Below, one piece after another: positions 17,137 through 25,683 of a stretch of DNA of 52,596 nucleotides (positions are counted from its first letter, which is position 1; each line of letters starts with the position of its first letter). Position numbers and translations under genes: made by a program. The DNA is from Chloroflexota bacterium (GTDB taxonomy: Bacteria > Chloroflexota > Anaerolineae > VGOG01). The notes below the pieces were generated by a model, which saw nothing but the letters and a program-made list of their open reading frames with translations, did not search any database and was not told the DNA's origin. Location: the NCBI GenBank assembly GCA_030611885.1, contig JAUWOY010000019.1, positions 1-52,596 of the forward strand. Reading direction: 5' to 3'.

Positions 17137-17170
17137 GAAATTGGGATTTGGTCATTGGTCATTGGGATTT
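17104..17170. repeat. Heptamer repeat hairpin shared by the convergent 3' ends of recF and rsmG
   Basis: CCAATGACCAATGACC (17116-17131) and GGTCATTGGTCATTGG (17150-17165) form a perfect 16-bp stem with an 18-base loop. The TGA of recF (17134-17136) and the TGA of rsmG (17159-17161, minus strand) both lie inside. The structure could act as a bidirectional transcription end. Confidence 0.85.
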
Positions 17171-17905
17171 GAGAGGTCGTTTGCTGGGGATGCCTGGGCG
17201 GCGGGGATATTTCTCGGGCGTGGGGGCTATCTTTTCGATGACTACCAGGGAACGGCGTTCGGCCAGATGTGGCAGCTCCAGGTGCACAATGCGGCGCAAG
17301 ACTCCTCCAAGCGCAGCGATGGCCCCTTCGGCCGCCCTCGCCTCAGCATCGCCCTCGGCGCCCTTCTGGGCCACGAAAAGGCCGCCCAGTCGGCAGAAGG
17401 GCAGGGCGTATTCCACCAGGACGGGCAGTTCGGCCACCGCTCTGGCCAGGGCCAGGTCGTAGCGTTCGCGGTGGGCCGCGTCCTGACCCAGCTCCTCCGC
17501 TCGCCCCTTGATGACCTCCACCCCCGCCAGCCCCAGGCGGCTAACGATGTGCTCCAAAAAGCCGACCTTCTTGCCAATAGCCTCCAACAGGGTCAACTGC
17601 AAGCCAGGGCAAACGATCTTGAGCGGAAGTCCCGGAAACCCCGCTCCCGCGCCGATGTCAATGGCTCTCACCCCCCGCTGTTGACAAATGGTTCTCGTCA
17701 AGTCCTCGTCGGCCAACAGGCAAGTGAGGGAATCGAGGAAGTGCTTGATCTGAACCTGATCGTAGTCGGTGATGGCGGTCAGGTTGAACTTCTCGTTCCA
17801 GGCCACCAGTTCCCCGTAGTAGATTCCGAACGCCCTGCGGTGCTCCTCGTTCAGCTTTAGGCCCAAACAGCGCGCGCTCTCAGATAACAACTTCACTATA
17901 GCCAT
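17159..17905 (-). CDS. rsmG: 16S rRNA (guanine-527-N7)-methyltransferase RsmG (GidB)
   Basis: This 248-residue protein methylates N7 of G527 in 16S rRNA. Motif I is AIDIGAGAGFPGLPLKI (about residues 81-97). LTAITDYDQVQIKHFLDSL near residue 45 and the YDLALARAVAELPVLVEYAL block are family hallmarks. The ATG at 17905 overlaps the corA stop by 10 bases, so the two are translationally linked. The last residues (KRPLKSQ) and stop come from the heptamer repeat shared with recF, making the C-terminus slightly longer than needed. rsmG is commonly found close to the chromosomal origin. Confidence 0.95.
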   Translation of the reverse strand: MAIVKLLSESARCLGLKLNEEHRRAFGIYYGELVAWNEKFNLTAITDYDQVQIKHFLDSLTCLLADEDLTRTICQQRGVRAIDIGAGAGFPGLPLKIVCPGLQLTLLEAIGKKVGFLEHIVSRLGLAGVEVIKGRAEELGQDAAHRERYDLALARAVAELPVLVEYALPFCRLGGLFVAQKGAEGDAEARAAEGAIAALGGVLRRIVHLELPHLAERRSLVVIEKIAPTPEKYPRRPGIPSKRPLKSQ

Positions 17906-18810
17906 CCCCGACGTTTGAAGTAAAAAATCATGCCCCCAGCCAGGAGTACCATCAATCCAATGACGAAGGCGAAAGAGTAGGGATTTCTGGCCAGAGGCAA
18001 GGCGATGTTCATGCCATAGATGCCTGAGAGCAGGGTCAAGGGCAGCATGACGACCGAAATAATGGCCAAGATACGCATCACCTCGTTGATGCGATAGGAG
18101 ATCACAGAATCGCTAGTCTCACTCAACCCTTCGATGACCTCGCGGTGGTCTTCCAGTATATCCCTGGCTTTGTTCAAGTGATCCACGATGTCGCCGAAGT
18201 AGACGTCCAGTTCCTCTTGTATGAATGGCCTGTCCTTTTGCTCCAGATTGGCGACAATGGCGATCTGAGGTCTGATGATGCGCCGCAGGGCAATTATATC
18301 GCGGCGCACGATGGAGATATCCTGGACGATGCGCCGCATGTCTGCGGTGAAGACCTCTTCCTCAATAACCTGGATGTTGGAATCTACTTCATCCAAGATG
18401 GGGAAGCAGTAGTCTACCAAAGCGTCTATGACGCTGTAGAGCAAGCGGCTGGCCCCGCGTCCCATGTGTTTGGCCCTGGTCCGCTCGTAGCGCTGGCAGT
18501 CGTCGAACAACTGGTAGATCGGTCTAAGGATGCCATCGTGGACGGTGACGAGGTAGCCAGACCCGATAAAGAAGTCGACTTCGCTGGGTCGGCTTACGTG
18601 TTGATCGGGGTCGTAAACCGGAAAATGCATGACGATGAACAAGTAGTCCTCATACTCGTCAATCTTGGGCCGCTCGATCTTGCTCAGGCAGTCCTCCAGA
18701 TCCAGAGGGTGGAAGTTGTAGTTGCGACGCAGCACCTCGATATCTTCCGGCGTTGGCCTTTCGATGTTGGTCCAGGTTACTTTTCCATAGGTGACGGTCT
18801 CAATGCTCAT
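17896..18810 (-). CDS. corA: CorA family magnesium/cobalt transporter
   Basis: This 304-residue protein forms pentameric divalent-cation channels in the cytoplasmic membrane. It has the long N-terminal cytoplasmic domain and two C-terminal transmembrane helices (about residues 245-264 and 275-295). The YGMN selectivity motif sits after the first helix (GIYGMNIALP), and a basic tail (FYFKRRGWL) follows. GGAGGTAGCC precedes the ATG at 18810. Its stop overlaps the rsmG start. The ion is most likely Mg2+; Co2+ or Ni2+ cannot be excluded from sequence. Confidence 0.93.
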   Translation of the reverse strand: MSIETVTYGKVTWTNIERPTPEDIEVLRRNYNFHPLDLEDCLSKIERPKIDEYEDYLFIVMHFPVYDPDQHVSRPSEVDFFIGSGYLVTVHDGILRPIYQLFDDCQRYERTRAKHMGRGASRLLYSVIDALVDYCFPILDEVDSNIQVIEEEVFTADMRRIVQDISIVRRDIIALRRIIRPQIAIVANLEQKDRPFIQEELDVYFGDIVDHLNKARDILEDHREVIEGLSETSDSVISYRINEVMRILAIISVVMLPLTLLSGIYGMNIALPLARNPYSFAFVIGLMVLLAGGMIFYFKRRGWL

Positions 18811-18832
18811 GGCTACCTCCTCCCTGCCGCAT

Positions 18833-18861
18833 ATTATACTACAGGCTGGGTAAAAGAGAAA
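18833..18861 (-). promoter_or_regulatory. Promoter of corA-rsmG
   Basis: A perfect TATAAT lies at 18833-18838 on the minus strand, 23 bases before the corA start. The -35 region with a 17-base spacer reads TTCTCT, a weak match, so only the -10 is convincing. Confidence 0.45.
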
Positions 18862-18902
18862 AACTGCCCTACCCAGGGATATTCAGTTTCAGACTGGAGA
18901 CG

Positions 18903-19023
18903 AGCGAGCGCTGATTGAGTAACCGCAGGTGTATCGAAATCAAGCGAGCGGGTCTGGCAGAGCATCCCGCTTGGCTTCGATACGGCTCTCCACTACGCTC
19001 CAAGCCTACTCAGCCGGCGCTTT
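18903..19023. repeat. REP-like palindromic element, copy 2
   Basis: AGCGCTGATTGAGTAACC and GTATCGAAATCAAGCG on the left mirror GCTTGGCTTCGATACGG and CCTACTCAGCCGGCGCT on the right. It shares its arm motifs with the element at 15716-15858. It lies upstream of corA and next to the 3' end of the amidase gene. Confidence 0.7.
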
Positions 19024-19048
19024 CGCGAAAATTGAATGACTGTGCTGC

Positions 19049-21451
19049 CTACCTACAGACCTGTACCGACACATCATCCAGATACACAGCCGTTTTGCGA
19101 TTGCCCACCCCGTTGTTGTAGACGTTGAAGTAGATTATGATGGCCTGACCCTTATAGGTCGTGAGATCGAAGGTGTGGTACGTCCAGGTCTGGCTGTCAG
19201 AACAGATTTTCGGCAGCGCCCAGGCCAAAAGCCCCCAGGTCTGGTCGTAGATGATCACCCCTTGCCAATCGTACTCGACGGTATCCTGACAGAAAGGGTA
19301 GTACCAAAACGACAGCGTAGCGCTCACGGCATCCCCAGGAATAGTCACTTTCTGATAGATGGAGGACCAACTTGCGATATCGCTCTGGTGGGTGATTCCC
19401 AGGCGCATGGCCCAGGAACCCATCCGAACCACAGCCGTGGAGTAGCCCGCCGGGCGTGGGGTATCCCCGATGATCCAGCACTCTGTCGTTTCAAAGCCGC
19501 CATTGCGAATCAGTTCATCGCAAGGAATTTGCGTTGGAGTACTGGTTGATGTGGGCGTATTTGTGGGAGTGGGTGTGGATGTAGCGGTGGGCGTTGCAGT
19601 GGATGTTGGAGTGAAGGTGCTAGTTGGTGTTGCTGTAGGTGTGCTTGTCGGTGTGGTGGCCGTGGGCGTGGCAGTTGATGTTGGCGTGGCGATGCTGGTT
19701 GGCGTTTCCGTAGGTGTGCTTGTCGGTGTCTCAATAGCCGTAGGCGTGGTGGTTGATGTCGGCGTGAAGATACCAGTCGGTGTGGGCGTGTTTGTTGGGG
19801 TAGATGTGGAAGTGGCCGTAGGCGTTGTAGTGGGCGGGGGATAGTTCTTAGTAATCAGAGGCAAGTAAAGTGCAAGGCTAGAGACGACAGAGACGGCTAC
19901 ATCCAAAGTGGCGCTGCCTTGATCGGCGAACCAGGCAACATCCTCGTGAAGCAGGTCCCACTTCAAGGTGTACTGACCCGGTTCTCCGGGCGCTGTCACC
20001 AGGGTCGGGCTGAAGACCGCTGTGTGGGCGAAAGGCACGTCTTCGTCCAAGGGAGTGCGGTGGTCGTGCTCCGGCGGCTGTATCACCAACTCCTCAGCCT
20101 CATCGTACCAATGAAGGCCCAGGCGCACAGGGCTCTCCCCACCTGCCGGCCAGGTCAGTGTACCAGCGTTCTGCACTGATAAGTTCACTTCGTAGGTGCT
20201 GTTCGCCAGCATGGCTGTCGGCGTGTCGTGATCGAAGAACTGGGCCAGATACTGGGACGTGTCAGCCTCGATTTTCTGCCAAGTCTCGCCACGCAGATAG
20301 GGCAGCTCAGCATAAAGGTAATCGCCGGGGCAGGCAGTCTGGTTGTAATCGCGGTGGCCGGCGATGTTCTGGGTGGTCATATCCACGAAGTAAGAGCTCT
20401 CGTTGGGGTTGAAGAGGCTACGGCTGCACTCCCAGGCTGCCAGATCGGTGATAGCATCTAACAGGGGCGGGGGCGGCTCAACGCTGGGGGGCTCTGGGGG
20501 TACGGTGTTGCCGTAGCTGCCAATAGCACCAATGCCCACGCTGCCGCAGTTGTAAGCATAGATTCCGCACCATGGTACCATAGGGCCGTGGACGTGACGT
20601 CCTGCCGCGTCAAGACCTCCGTAGCGCCCCTCGTAGACGTTGCCCTGCCAGTCCACCAGATAGTTGTAGCCGATGTCGCCCCAACCCAGGGTCACGGCGT
20701 GGTAGTAATAGATAACCCGAATCGTGGCCGGCGGGTCGGGCTCGTAGTTCTGGGTGACGGTGTGGTGGACGATGATCTTACGCACGGGATGATACTCAGG
20801 AGGCCAGGTCATAAGGCTCTCGTTGGCGCCCCAGCCAGAGCGGGGTATGATGGACGGCTGGGGCACGCCCTGAGTTGAGACCTCACCCCGTGCCGCTGCC
20901 TTGGCCTCGGCCAAATCGGGGCCGGCGGTGGAGTCTATGTAAGTCAGGGTGATCTCAGACAACTTTGGAGAAAGGGAAGGGGCAACGGCTTGGAGGGCTA
21001 GGCGGTACTGAAGGCAACCTCCTCCTTCAGTCATGATAATGCTCCCCCCGTAGAAGCGGCCGTCCCGGCCTTGCTCGACCTCAATGATGTCGTACCAGGG
21101 CGACCAGGCCACCCCATCCGGGCTGACGCGCACCGCAACGGACAGTTGCCCGGTGGGAGGCACCTCGGCCGACCAGTGAGCCACCACGGCGTTGAAGGGA
21201 AAAGCAGTTGAGCCGACGGTGGAGGTAAATACGCCCGTCGTCTCTCCCGCCGCCAGGCACAACTCACCGTCATCCTCTCGCGTTACCTCGATGCCCCGGC
21301 TCGACCCAGCCTCGAAGTCTGCGGCCGTGGTCTGAACCCAGTTGCCGCCGCGAGTGGTGGCCTCCTGGGCAGAGAGGAAGTCGGTGGCTTCTGCGATGAG
21401 GGCCACAAGCAAGATGGTTACAATTATTAGGCCGCTGACTATGTTTTTCAT
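19049..21451 (-). CDS. Secreted N-acetylmuramoyl-L-alanine amidase (PGRP type) with Thr-Pro linker and C-terminal jelly-roll
   Basis: This 800-residue exported enzyme has a signal segment after [20 protein letters not shown]. The amidase_2/PGRP domain (about residues 195-390) carries zinc ligands in IIVHHTVT (about residue 226), AGHRDYNQ and TACPGDYLY (about residues 363-374). The fold cleaves the lactyl-amide bond of peptidoglycan. An Ig-like domain follows, then [10 protein letters not shown], a Thr-Pro linker of about 100 residues and a C-terminal domain ([20 protein letters not shown], ending [12 protein letters not shown]) like carbohydrate-binding jelly-rolls. The ATG at 21451 with AGGGAGTG was preferred over one nine codons upstream. 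It may remodel the cell's own wall or attack that of competitors. Confidence 0.88.
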   Translation of the reverse strand: MKNIVSGLIIVTILLVALIAEATDFLSAQEATTRGGNWVQTTAADFEAGSSRGIEVTREDDGELCLAAGETTGVFTSTVGSTAFPFNAVVAHWSAEVPPTGQLSVAVRVSPDGVAWSPWYDIIEVEQGRDGRFYGGSIIMTEGGGCLQYRLALQAVAPSLSPKLSEITLTYIDSTAGPDLAEAKAAARGEVSTQGVPQPSIIPRSGWGANESLMTWPPEYHPVRKIIVHHTVTQNYEPDPPATIRVIYYYHAVTLGWGDIGYNYLVDWQGNVYEGRYGGLDAAGRHVHGPMVPWCGIYAYNCGSVGIGAIGSYGNTVPPEPPSVEPPPPLLDAITDLAAWECSRSLFNPNESSYFVDMTTQNIAGHRDYNQTACPGDYLYAELPYLRGETWQKIEADTSQYLAQFFDHDTPTAMLANSTYEVNLSVQNAGTLTWPAGGESPVRLGLHWYDEAEELVIQPPEHDHRTPLDEDVPFAHTAVFSPTLVTAPGEPGQYTLKWDLLHEDVAWFADQGSATLDVAVSVVSSLALYLPLITKNYPPPTTTPTATSTSTPTNTPTPTGIFTPTSTTTPTAIETPTSTPTETPTSIATPTSTATPTATTPTSTPTATPTSTFTPTSTATPTATSTPTPTNTPTSTSTPTQIPCDELIRNGGFETTECWIIGDTPRPAGYSTAVVRMGSWAMRLGITHQSDIASWSSIYQKVTIPGDAVSATLSFWYYPFCQDTVEYDWQGVIIYDQTWGLLAWALPKICSDSQTWTYHTFDLTTYKGQAIIIYFNVYNNGVGNRKTAVYLDDVSVQVCR
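19530..19845. repeat. Minisatellite encoding the Thr-Pro linker of the amidase
   Basis: The linker DNA is a degenerate tandem array of units such as GTTGGCGTGGCTGTAGGTGT with period around 18-24 bases. A similar array is at 34540-34710 in another exported protein. Such arrays can change length by slippage or recombination without breaking the frame. Confidence 0.7.
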
Positions 21452-21670
21452 AACGTCACTCCCTGGAGCGCATGTCAAAGAGAGAGGTATGTGCGTTTGA
21501 CCTTTGCCCTTTTTTGTGGTACACTGAGTTCAACGTTCCGGGGGATAAGGCCGCCAGCAGCCAGCCTGAAGCGGCCAAGGCCCCAGAGACAATCCACGTT
21601 TTACCCTGCCCAAATTGGAGGGTGTTGAACTGATTTGTTGCGATGTGAGAGTACAGAAAGGAGTTGAGAA

Positions 21671-21985
21671 ATGGCTACGACGATCGCTGTCCAAGTGACC
21701 TCACAAGGGTTACTGATTCCCCGCGCTGCCCTGGGTGATTGGTACACGAAGGAATTGGAGGCGGTGTGGGAGAAACGTAAGATCGTCATTCGTCCCAGAT
21801 CCATACCAGCAGACGTACGGTCCCAGGTGCGACAAGCGCTACGCGCGGCTGGAATCTTGTACGAGCCTCGCTGGGAAACACCCACCCCTGTGTCACCAGA
21901 AGAACGCGCACTCCTGGCGAAGAAACTGGCGCAGGGGCAGCCCCTATCAGAGATCATCATCGCGGAGCGGGAGGATCGCGCATGA
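21671..21985 (+). CDS. VapB-type antitoxin (putative)
   Basis: This 104-residue protein precedes a PIN toxin with a 4-base ATGA overlap, the typical antitoxin position. The N-terminal VQVTSQGLLIPRAALGDW has the strand pattern of an AbrB/SpoVT-like DNA-binding domain. The C-terminal part (SPEERALLAKKLAQGQPLSE, IIIAEREDRA) could be the toxin-binding helix. An AGAAAGGAG site precedes the ATG. The assignment relies on context more than on a family match. Confidence 0.7.
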   Translation: MATTIAVQVTSQGLLIPRAALGDWYTKELEAVWEKRKIVIRPRSIPADVRSQVRQALRAAGILYEPRWETPTPVSPEERALLAKKLAQGQPLSEIIIAEREDRA

Positions 21986-22446
21986 CAGCGTACTACGTGG
22001 ACACCAGCGCATTGATCAAACGCTACGTTGACGAAGTGGGAAGCGGCTGGTTACGAGCGACGCTCGATGTGCAACCTCCCCCTTCCATAATTGTCGTCCA
22101 CCTGATAATAGTGGAAGTGACCAGTGCCTTGACGCGGCGCGTGCGCGAGGGCACCTTGACACTGACAGATTATGCGCAAGTGCAAAACGCTTTTCGGGCC
22201 GATTGCCTGAATGACTACGAGATAGTGACTGCTATTGGAGACATCATTGATCAGGCGAACCGCCTGCTTGAACAGCACCCGTTGCGCGCCTACGACGCTG
22301 TACACCTGGCGACGGCTGTGATTGCCAATCAACAGTTACTCGCCAATAACTTTGCGCCGCTCACCTTCCTCTCTGCCGATGACCGCCTGAACCGCGCCGC
22401 CACTGCCGAAGGACTGGTGGTAGACAATCCCAATGATTATCTGTAA
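21982..22446 (+). CDS. PIN-domain RNase toxin, VapC type
   Basis: This 154-residue protein has the PIN-domain acidic set: D7 in YYVDTSALIKRY, E45 in LIIVEVTSAL, D105 in LRAYDAVHLA and D133/D134 in LSADDRL. These coordinate metal for RNA cleavage. It overlaps the upstream gene by ATGA, giving coupled translation as in VapBC pairs. The pair lies between a secreted amidase and recD2, on the opposite strand to both. Confidence 0.9.
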   Translation: MTAYYVDTSALIKRYVDEVGSGWLRATLDVQPPPSIIVVHLIIVEVTSALTRRVREGTLTLTDYAQVQNAFRADCLNDYEIVTAIGDIIDQANRLLEQHPLRAYDAVHLATAVIANQQLLANNFAPLTFLSADDRLNRAATAEGLVVDNPNDYL

Positions 22447-22520
22447 CTCTCACCAATGGTGACGAAGACGATTCACCCCCGCCTGCGCGATGACAATGCC
22501 CCTGGAAAGACGCACTTCAT

Positions 22521-24800
22521 TCAATCCACTCGATTCGTTGTTATATGAGCCTCTCTGAGACGCACATCCAGGGCTGTGTGGCGCTGGGCTATCTTGTCGT
22601 TGCGGACAGCGATGGCGATGGCCTTCCGCGTACCCACCAGCACCACCAGCTCCTCAGCCCGAGTCATCCCCGTGTACAGGAGATTGCGCTGCAGCAGGAG
22701 GTAGTGCTGGGTCAGCATCGGCATCACGACTGCGGGGTACTCGGATCCCTGGCTCTTGTGAACACTCACGGCGTAGGCGTGCACCAGCTCGTCCAGGTCG
22801 CTGAAGTCGTAGGGCACAGGGCGGTCATCAATGCGCACCACCATGATCTGGTTCTCCAAATCGAGCCGCACCACCCTGCCGATGTCGCCGTTGTAGACCT
22901 CTTTGTCGTAGTTGTTGCGCGTCTGCATCACTTTGTCGCCCAGGCGAAAGACGCGGCCTGCTAGCCGTCGCTCGCTCTTGGCCAGGCTGGGGGGATTGAG
23001 GGCCTCCTGCAAGCGGGCGTTGAGGTTCGATACCCCCACCGCCCCCCGATACATGGGCGAGAGCACCTGGATGTCGTCAAACGAATGATAGCCAAACTTG
23101 CGCGGGATGCGCGTCTTCACCAGGTCAACGACCAGATCAGCCGCTTTTTCAGGGTCTTCCTCGACGAACAGGAAAAAGTCCGTGGCGCCTTTGGCGAACA
23201 GGGGCATAAGGCCGCGATTGATGCGGTGGGCGTTGGCCACGATCAGGCTGCCTTCAGCCTGGCGAAAGATCTCTTCCAGTGTGACCACCGCTACCTGCCG
23301 ACGCCCCCCCTCAATCCCCCCCAACTTTGGGGGGGAAGTTTCAACCCCCGAGGCGATGATGTCCCGCAGCACGTTGCCCGCTCCCACGCTGGGCAACTGA
23401 TCCACGTCACCCACCAGCAGCAGGTGGCTGGTCGGGTCAACAGCCTTGAGCAGGTGGTTGGTGAGGAGGAGGTCGAGCATCGAGGCTTCGTCCACGATGA
23501 CCATGTCCGCTTCCAGCGGGTGGTCCTCGTTGCGCTGGAAACGAAAACCCTTCTGAGGCGAGAATTCGAGCAGGCGATGCACGGTTTTGGCCTCCCGGCC
23601 GGTGGCCTCGCTCAGACGCTTGGCCGCCCGGCCAGTGGGCGAAGCCAGAGCACAAGAGTGGCTCCTGGCCTCCAGCAGGCGGATGATGGTTCGTACCGTG
23701 GTGGTCTTGCCCGTGCCGGGGCCGCCGGTTAGCACCGTCACCTTGTTGGTCAAAGCCGTTCGCACCGCCTCTTGCTGGCCGGCGTTTAGAGGCTGGCTGG
23801 CCCGCTCCGCCAGGTGGGCGAAGACCCGCTCCCAGTTGGCCGTCTGGTAGAAAGCCAGCCGGCTGCGCTCGACGTTGATGAGGGTGCGCAGGCGGTTGGC
23901 CACCCCCACCTCGCCGTAGTAAAATGGCAGCAGGTAAACGGCCTTCTCCTCTCTGATAGCCACCCCCGGCTGACTCAGGTCGGGGTAAGTGATATCCTCG
24001 CGGTGAACCTGCTCCTCCTCTTCCAACCGGACCACCCCCGTCTCGACCAAATCCGCAGGCACGTCCAAGATCTCAGTGGCCTCCTTGATCAACCTCCCCT
24101 GCGGGGCGTAGACGTTTCCGTTGTCAACAAACTGACTCAGCACGTGGGCGATGCCGGCGGCCACCCGCTGTGGTGAGTCGCTGGGCAGCCCCAGTTTGCG
24201 GGCGATCTTGTCGGCGGTGAGGAAGCCTATGCCGTAGATGTCGCGGGCCAGGCGGTAGGGATCCTCCCGCACCACGTCCAGGGCCGCATCGCCGTAGTGC
24301 TTGAAGATCTTCACGGCCAGGGAAGTGCTCACGTCGTGGCTCTGGAGGAAGAGCATCACCTCTTTGATGCTCCGCTGTTCCTCCCAGGCCCGCGTGACCA
24401 TCTCCACCCGTTTCTTGCCCACCCCCAGCACCTCGCGCAGGCGGTGGGGATGGTGCTCGATAATCTCCAGCGTCTCTAGCCCAAAGTGCTTGACGATGCG
24501 CTTGGCCGTGACCGGCCCGATGCCCTTAATCAGGCCAGAGCCCAGATATTTGCGGATGCCCTCCACCGTGGCTGGGAGCACCGTCTGGTAGTTTATCACC
24601 TTGAACTGGCGGCCATGCTTAGAATGGGTGGTCCAAAAGCCCTCCAGGCGCAAGCTCGCCCCCACGTTCACGCTCATCAGGTTGCCCACCACCGTGACCA
24701 AATCGCCTCGACCCTCCGGCTGGAAGCGGGCCACGGTGTAGCCGTCCTCTTCGCTATAGAAGGTGATGCGCTCGACGGTGCCTTTCAGCTCTTCCTGCAC
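22521..24800 (-). CDS. recD2: RecD2-type 5'-3' DNA helicase (RecD/TraA family)
   Basis: This 759-residue SF1B helicase acts in DNA repair independently of RecBC. The N-terminus has an OB-like region (ELKGTVERITFYSEEDGYTV) and helix-hairpin-helix segments (GLIKGIGPVTAKRIVKHFG; IYGIGFLTADKIARKLG). Walker A is TVLTGGPGTGKTTT (about residues 353-366), motif II VIVDEASMLDLLL (about 437) and the last motif VHAYAVSVHKSQGSEYPAVV. The GTG at 24800 gives the normal N-terminus and follows GGGGAGGGG; the long frame upstream is noncoding. A segment with PPKLGGIEGGRR between helicase motifs is encoded by a palindromic repeat and looks like an in-frame insertion. Confidence 0.93.
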   Translation of the reverse strand: MQEELKGTVERITFYSEEDGYTVARFQPEGRGDLVTVVGNLMSVNVGASLRLEGFWTTHSKHGRQFKVINYQTVLPATVEGIRKYLGSGLIKGIGPVTAKRIVKHFGLETLEIIEHHPHRLREVLGVGKKRVEMVTRAWEEQRSIKEVMLFLQSHDVSTSLAVKIFKHYGDAALDVVREDPYRLARDIYGIGFLTADKIARKLGLPSDSPQRVAAGIAHVLSQFVDNGNVYAPQGRLIKEATEILDVPADLVETGVVRLEEEEQVHREDITYPDLSQPGVAIREEKAVYLLPFYYGEVGVANRLRTLINVERSRLAFYQTANWERVFAHLAERASQPLNAGQQEAVRTALTNKVTVLTGGPGTGKTTTVRTIIRLLEARSHSCALASPTGRAAKRLSEATGREAKTVHRLLEFSPQKGFRFQRNEDHPLEADMVIVDEASMLDLLLTNHLLKAVDPTSHLLLVGDVDQLPSVGAGNVLRDIIASGVETSPPKLGGIEGGRRQVAVVTLEEIFRQAEGSLIVANAHRINRGLMPLFAKGATDFFLFVEEDPEKAADLVVDLVKTRIPRKFGYHSFDDIQVLSPMYRGAVGVSNLNARLQEALNPPSLAKSERRLAGRVFRLGDKVMQTRNNYDKEVYNGDIGRVVRLDLENQIMVVRIDDRPVPYDFSDLDELVHAYAVSVHKSQGSEYPAVVMPMLTQHYLLLQRNLLYTGMTRAEELVVLVGTRKAIAIAVRNDKIAQRHTALDVRLREAHITTNRVD
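23303..23346. repeat. C/G-rich palindrome inserted in frame inside recD2
   Basis: TCCCCCCCAA and TTGGGGGGGA surround a short centre at 23315-23336 inside recD2, flanked by further C-runs. The encoded PPKLGGIEGG lies in a variable spacer. A close relative encodes [13 protein letters not shown] in potA at 46170-46207, and an intergenic relative is at 41941-41977. Confidence 0.7.
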
Positions 24801-24868
24801 AGGCTCCCCTCCCCTGCAAAAAGCTGACCCTATGATACCAGAAGTGGGGAAAAAAGGGAAGCTTGGGC

Positions 24869-24905
24869 AAAAAGCCGCCTGCGTCAATCGCACGGGTGGC
24901 TTTTT
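24869..24905. terminator. Terminator-like hairpin, copy 1 (left edge of the defence island)
   Basis: AAAAAGCCGCCTGCG pairs with CGCACGGGTGGCTTTTT around TCAAT. The A-run and T-run make it usable in both directions. The loop and stem sequence recurs at 26624-26661 and 33195-33230. Confidence 0.75.
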
Positions 24906-24909
24906 GCGT

Positions 24910-24938
24910 TTGCCAAAGAAGCCGAAATCTGCTATACT
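24910..24938 (+). promoter_or_regulatory. Promoter of the TIR operon
   Basis: TTGCCA (24910-24915), a 17-base spacer and TATACT (24933-24938) follow directly after the terminator-like hairpin. Transcription would start near 24945, giving a leader of about 200 bases before the GTG at 25145. Confidence 0.6.
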
Positions 24939-24973
24939 ATACCTGGCGTTATCATTGGGGCGGGCCACCATCC

Positions 24974-25007
24974 ACGGCGGCGCTGGTGTGTGCACCGCCA
25001 CTGGAGG
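24974..25007 (+). ncRNA. Leader motif A (shared with the leader at 52371)
   Basis: The segment containing CTGGTGTGTGCACCG is identical at 21 of 24 positions to one at 52371-52394, and both are followed within 12 bases by TGGAGG. Both lie in long leaders between a promoter and a ribosome site. No known riboswitch consensus was recognised. It may be a structured regulatory RNA or a dispersed repeat. Confidence 0.4.
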
Positions 25008-25144
25008 CGACGTTAACAATGGCGTAGACTTATTGTATTATGGGAGTGGCCTTGGCAGAGGGCCGATGTTTTCGTATGAAAGCAATTGCTGGGAACACTT
25101 CCGTCTAATCAATCTAGGTTCGTGTACCAACTAAGGAGGGAACT

Positions 25145-25522
25145 GTGGCAAAGAAAAAAGTATTTGTGAGTTTCGACTTCGACAACGATAAGGCGCTCAA
25201 GGATTTCATCATCGGTCAGGCAAAGAACCCAGACTCACCGTTCGAAGTTTCTGACCACTCTTTGAAAGAGGCAGCCCCTGAGAAAGACTGGGTTGAGAAA
25301 GCTCGGCGTGCTATCTCAAGGTCGGATATTCTCATAGTGATGCTCGGACCAAAGACGAAGAAAGCCTCCGGTGTGCTTAAGGAGGTGAAGATTGCCAACG
25401 AGTTGAAGAAGAAGAAGTTTCAAATCATTGGCTACAAGATCGGAACTGAGGATTGGCGGGTACCGGACGCTGGCCGGGTCTACCGTTGGAACTGGGAAAA
25501 CCTCAAAAAGCTGCTCGCGTAA
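25145..25522 (+). CDS. TIR-like domain protein (MTH538/ThsB-like), first of the TIR operon
   Basis: This 125-residue protein resembles the MTH538 TIR-like family (related to Thoeris ThsB): KKKVFVSFDFDNDKALKDFI as the first strand and helix, DWVEKARRAISRSDILIVML for the middle, and KASGVLKEVKIANELKKKK, where E80 sits in the place of the catalytic Glu of NAD-cleaving TIR domains. The Glu assignment is by position only. TIR proteins of this type sense infection and make a nucleotide signal from NAD. The start is GTG at 25145 with AAGGAGG upstream. A small membrane protein and a second TIR-like gene follow on the same strand, and no ThsA-like effector is nearby. The operon is more AT-rich than the housekeeping genes around it. 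Confidence 0.8.
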   Translation: MAKKKVFVSFDFDNDKALKDFIIGQAKNPDSPFEVSDHSLKEAAPEKDWVEKARRAISRSDILIVMLGPKTKKASGVLKEVKIANELKKKKFQIIGYKIGTEDWRVPDAGRVYRWNWENLKKLLA

Positions 25523-25683
25523 TCTATGAGTAATATCAATCAGAGAGAGCGGCCAGAGCATCTTTCGGATAGGTACTAGGGAAGCGGGGAGGCGGGCGGC
25601 TGACAACTCGGCCGCGCCGTAGGTGTCGCGGCGATCAGGCGGGGGCAGGCTGTCAGTAGGCCGTCTGGTGAGGGAGAATGCTT
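25523..25683 (+). other. GC-rich gap between the first TIR gene and the membrane-protein gene
   Basis: These 161 bases contain no convincing gene; the only short frame has 17 codons. The stretch 25575-25680 is much more GC-rich than the flanking genes, and CTGACA near 25598 can pair with TGTCAG near 25650. It may be a structured intercistronic RNA. Confidence 0.3.

Noticed and set aside
19530..19845. Tandem repeats as a CRISPR array
   Set aside because: The units are degenerate, without unique spacers, in frame, and encode a Thr-Pro linker. No cas genes are in the window.
24974..25007. Leader motif as a T-box, SAM, cobalamin, TPP or c-di-GMP riboswitch
   Set aside because: The core sequences of these classes were not found in either leader.
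24801..25019. The 73-codon upstream extension of the recD2 frame
   Set aside because: It crosses a terminator-like hairpin and the opposite promoter, its translation has no RecD2 similarity, and a GTG with a strong ribosome site gives the normal N-terminus.
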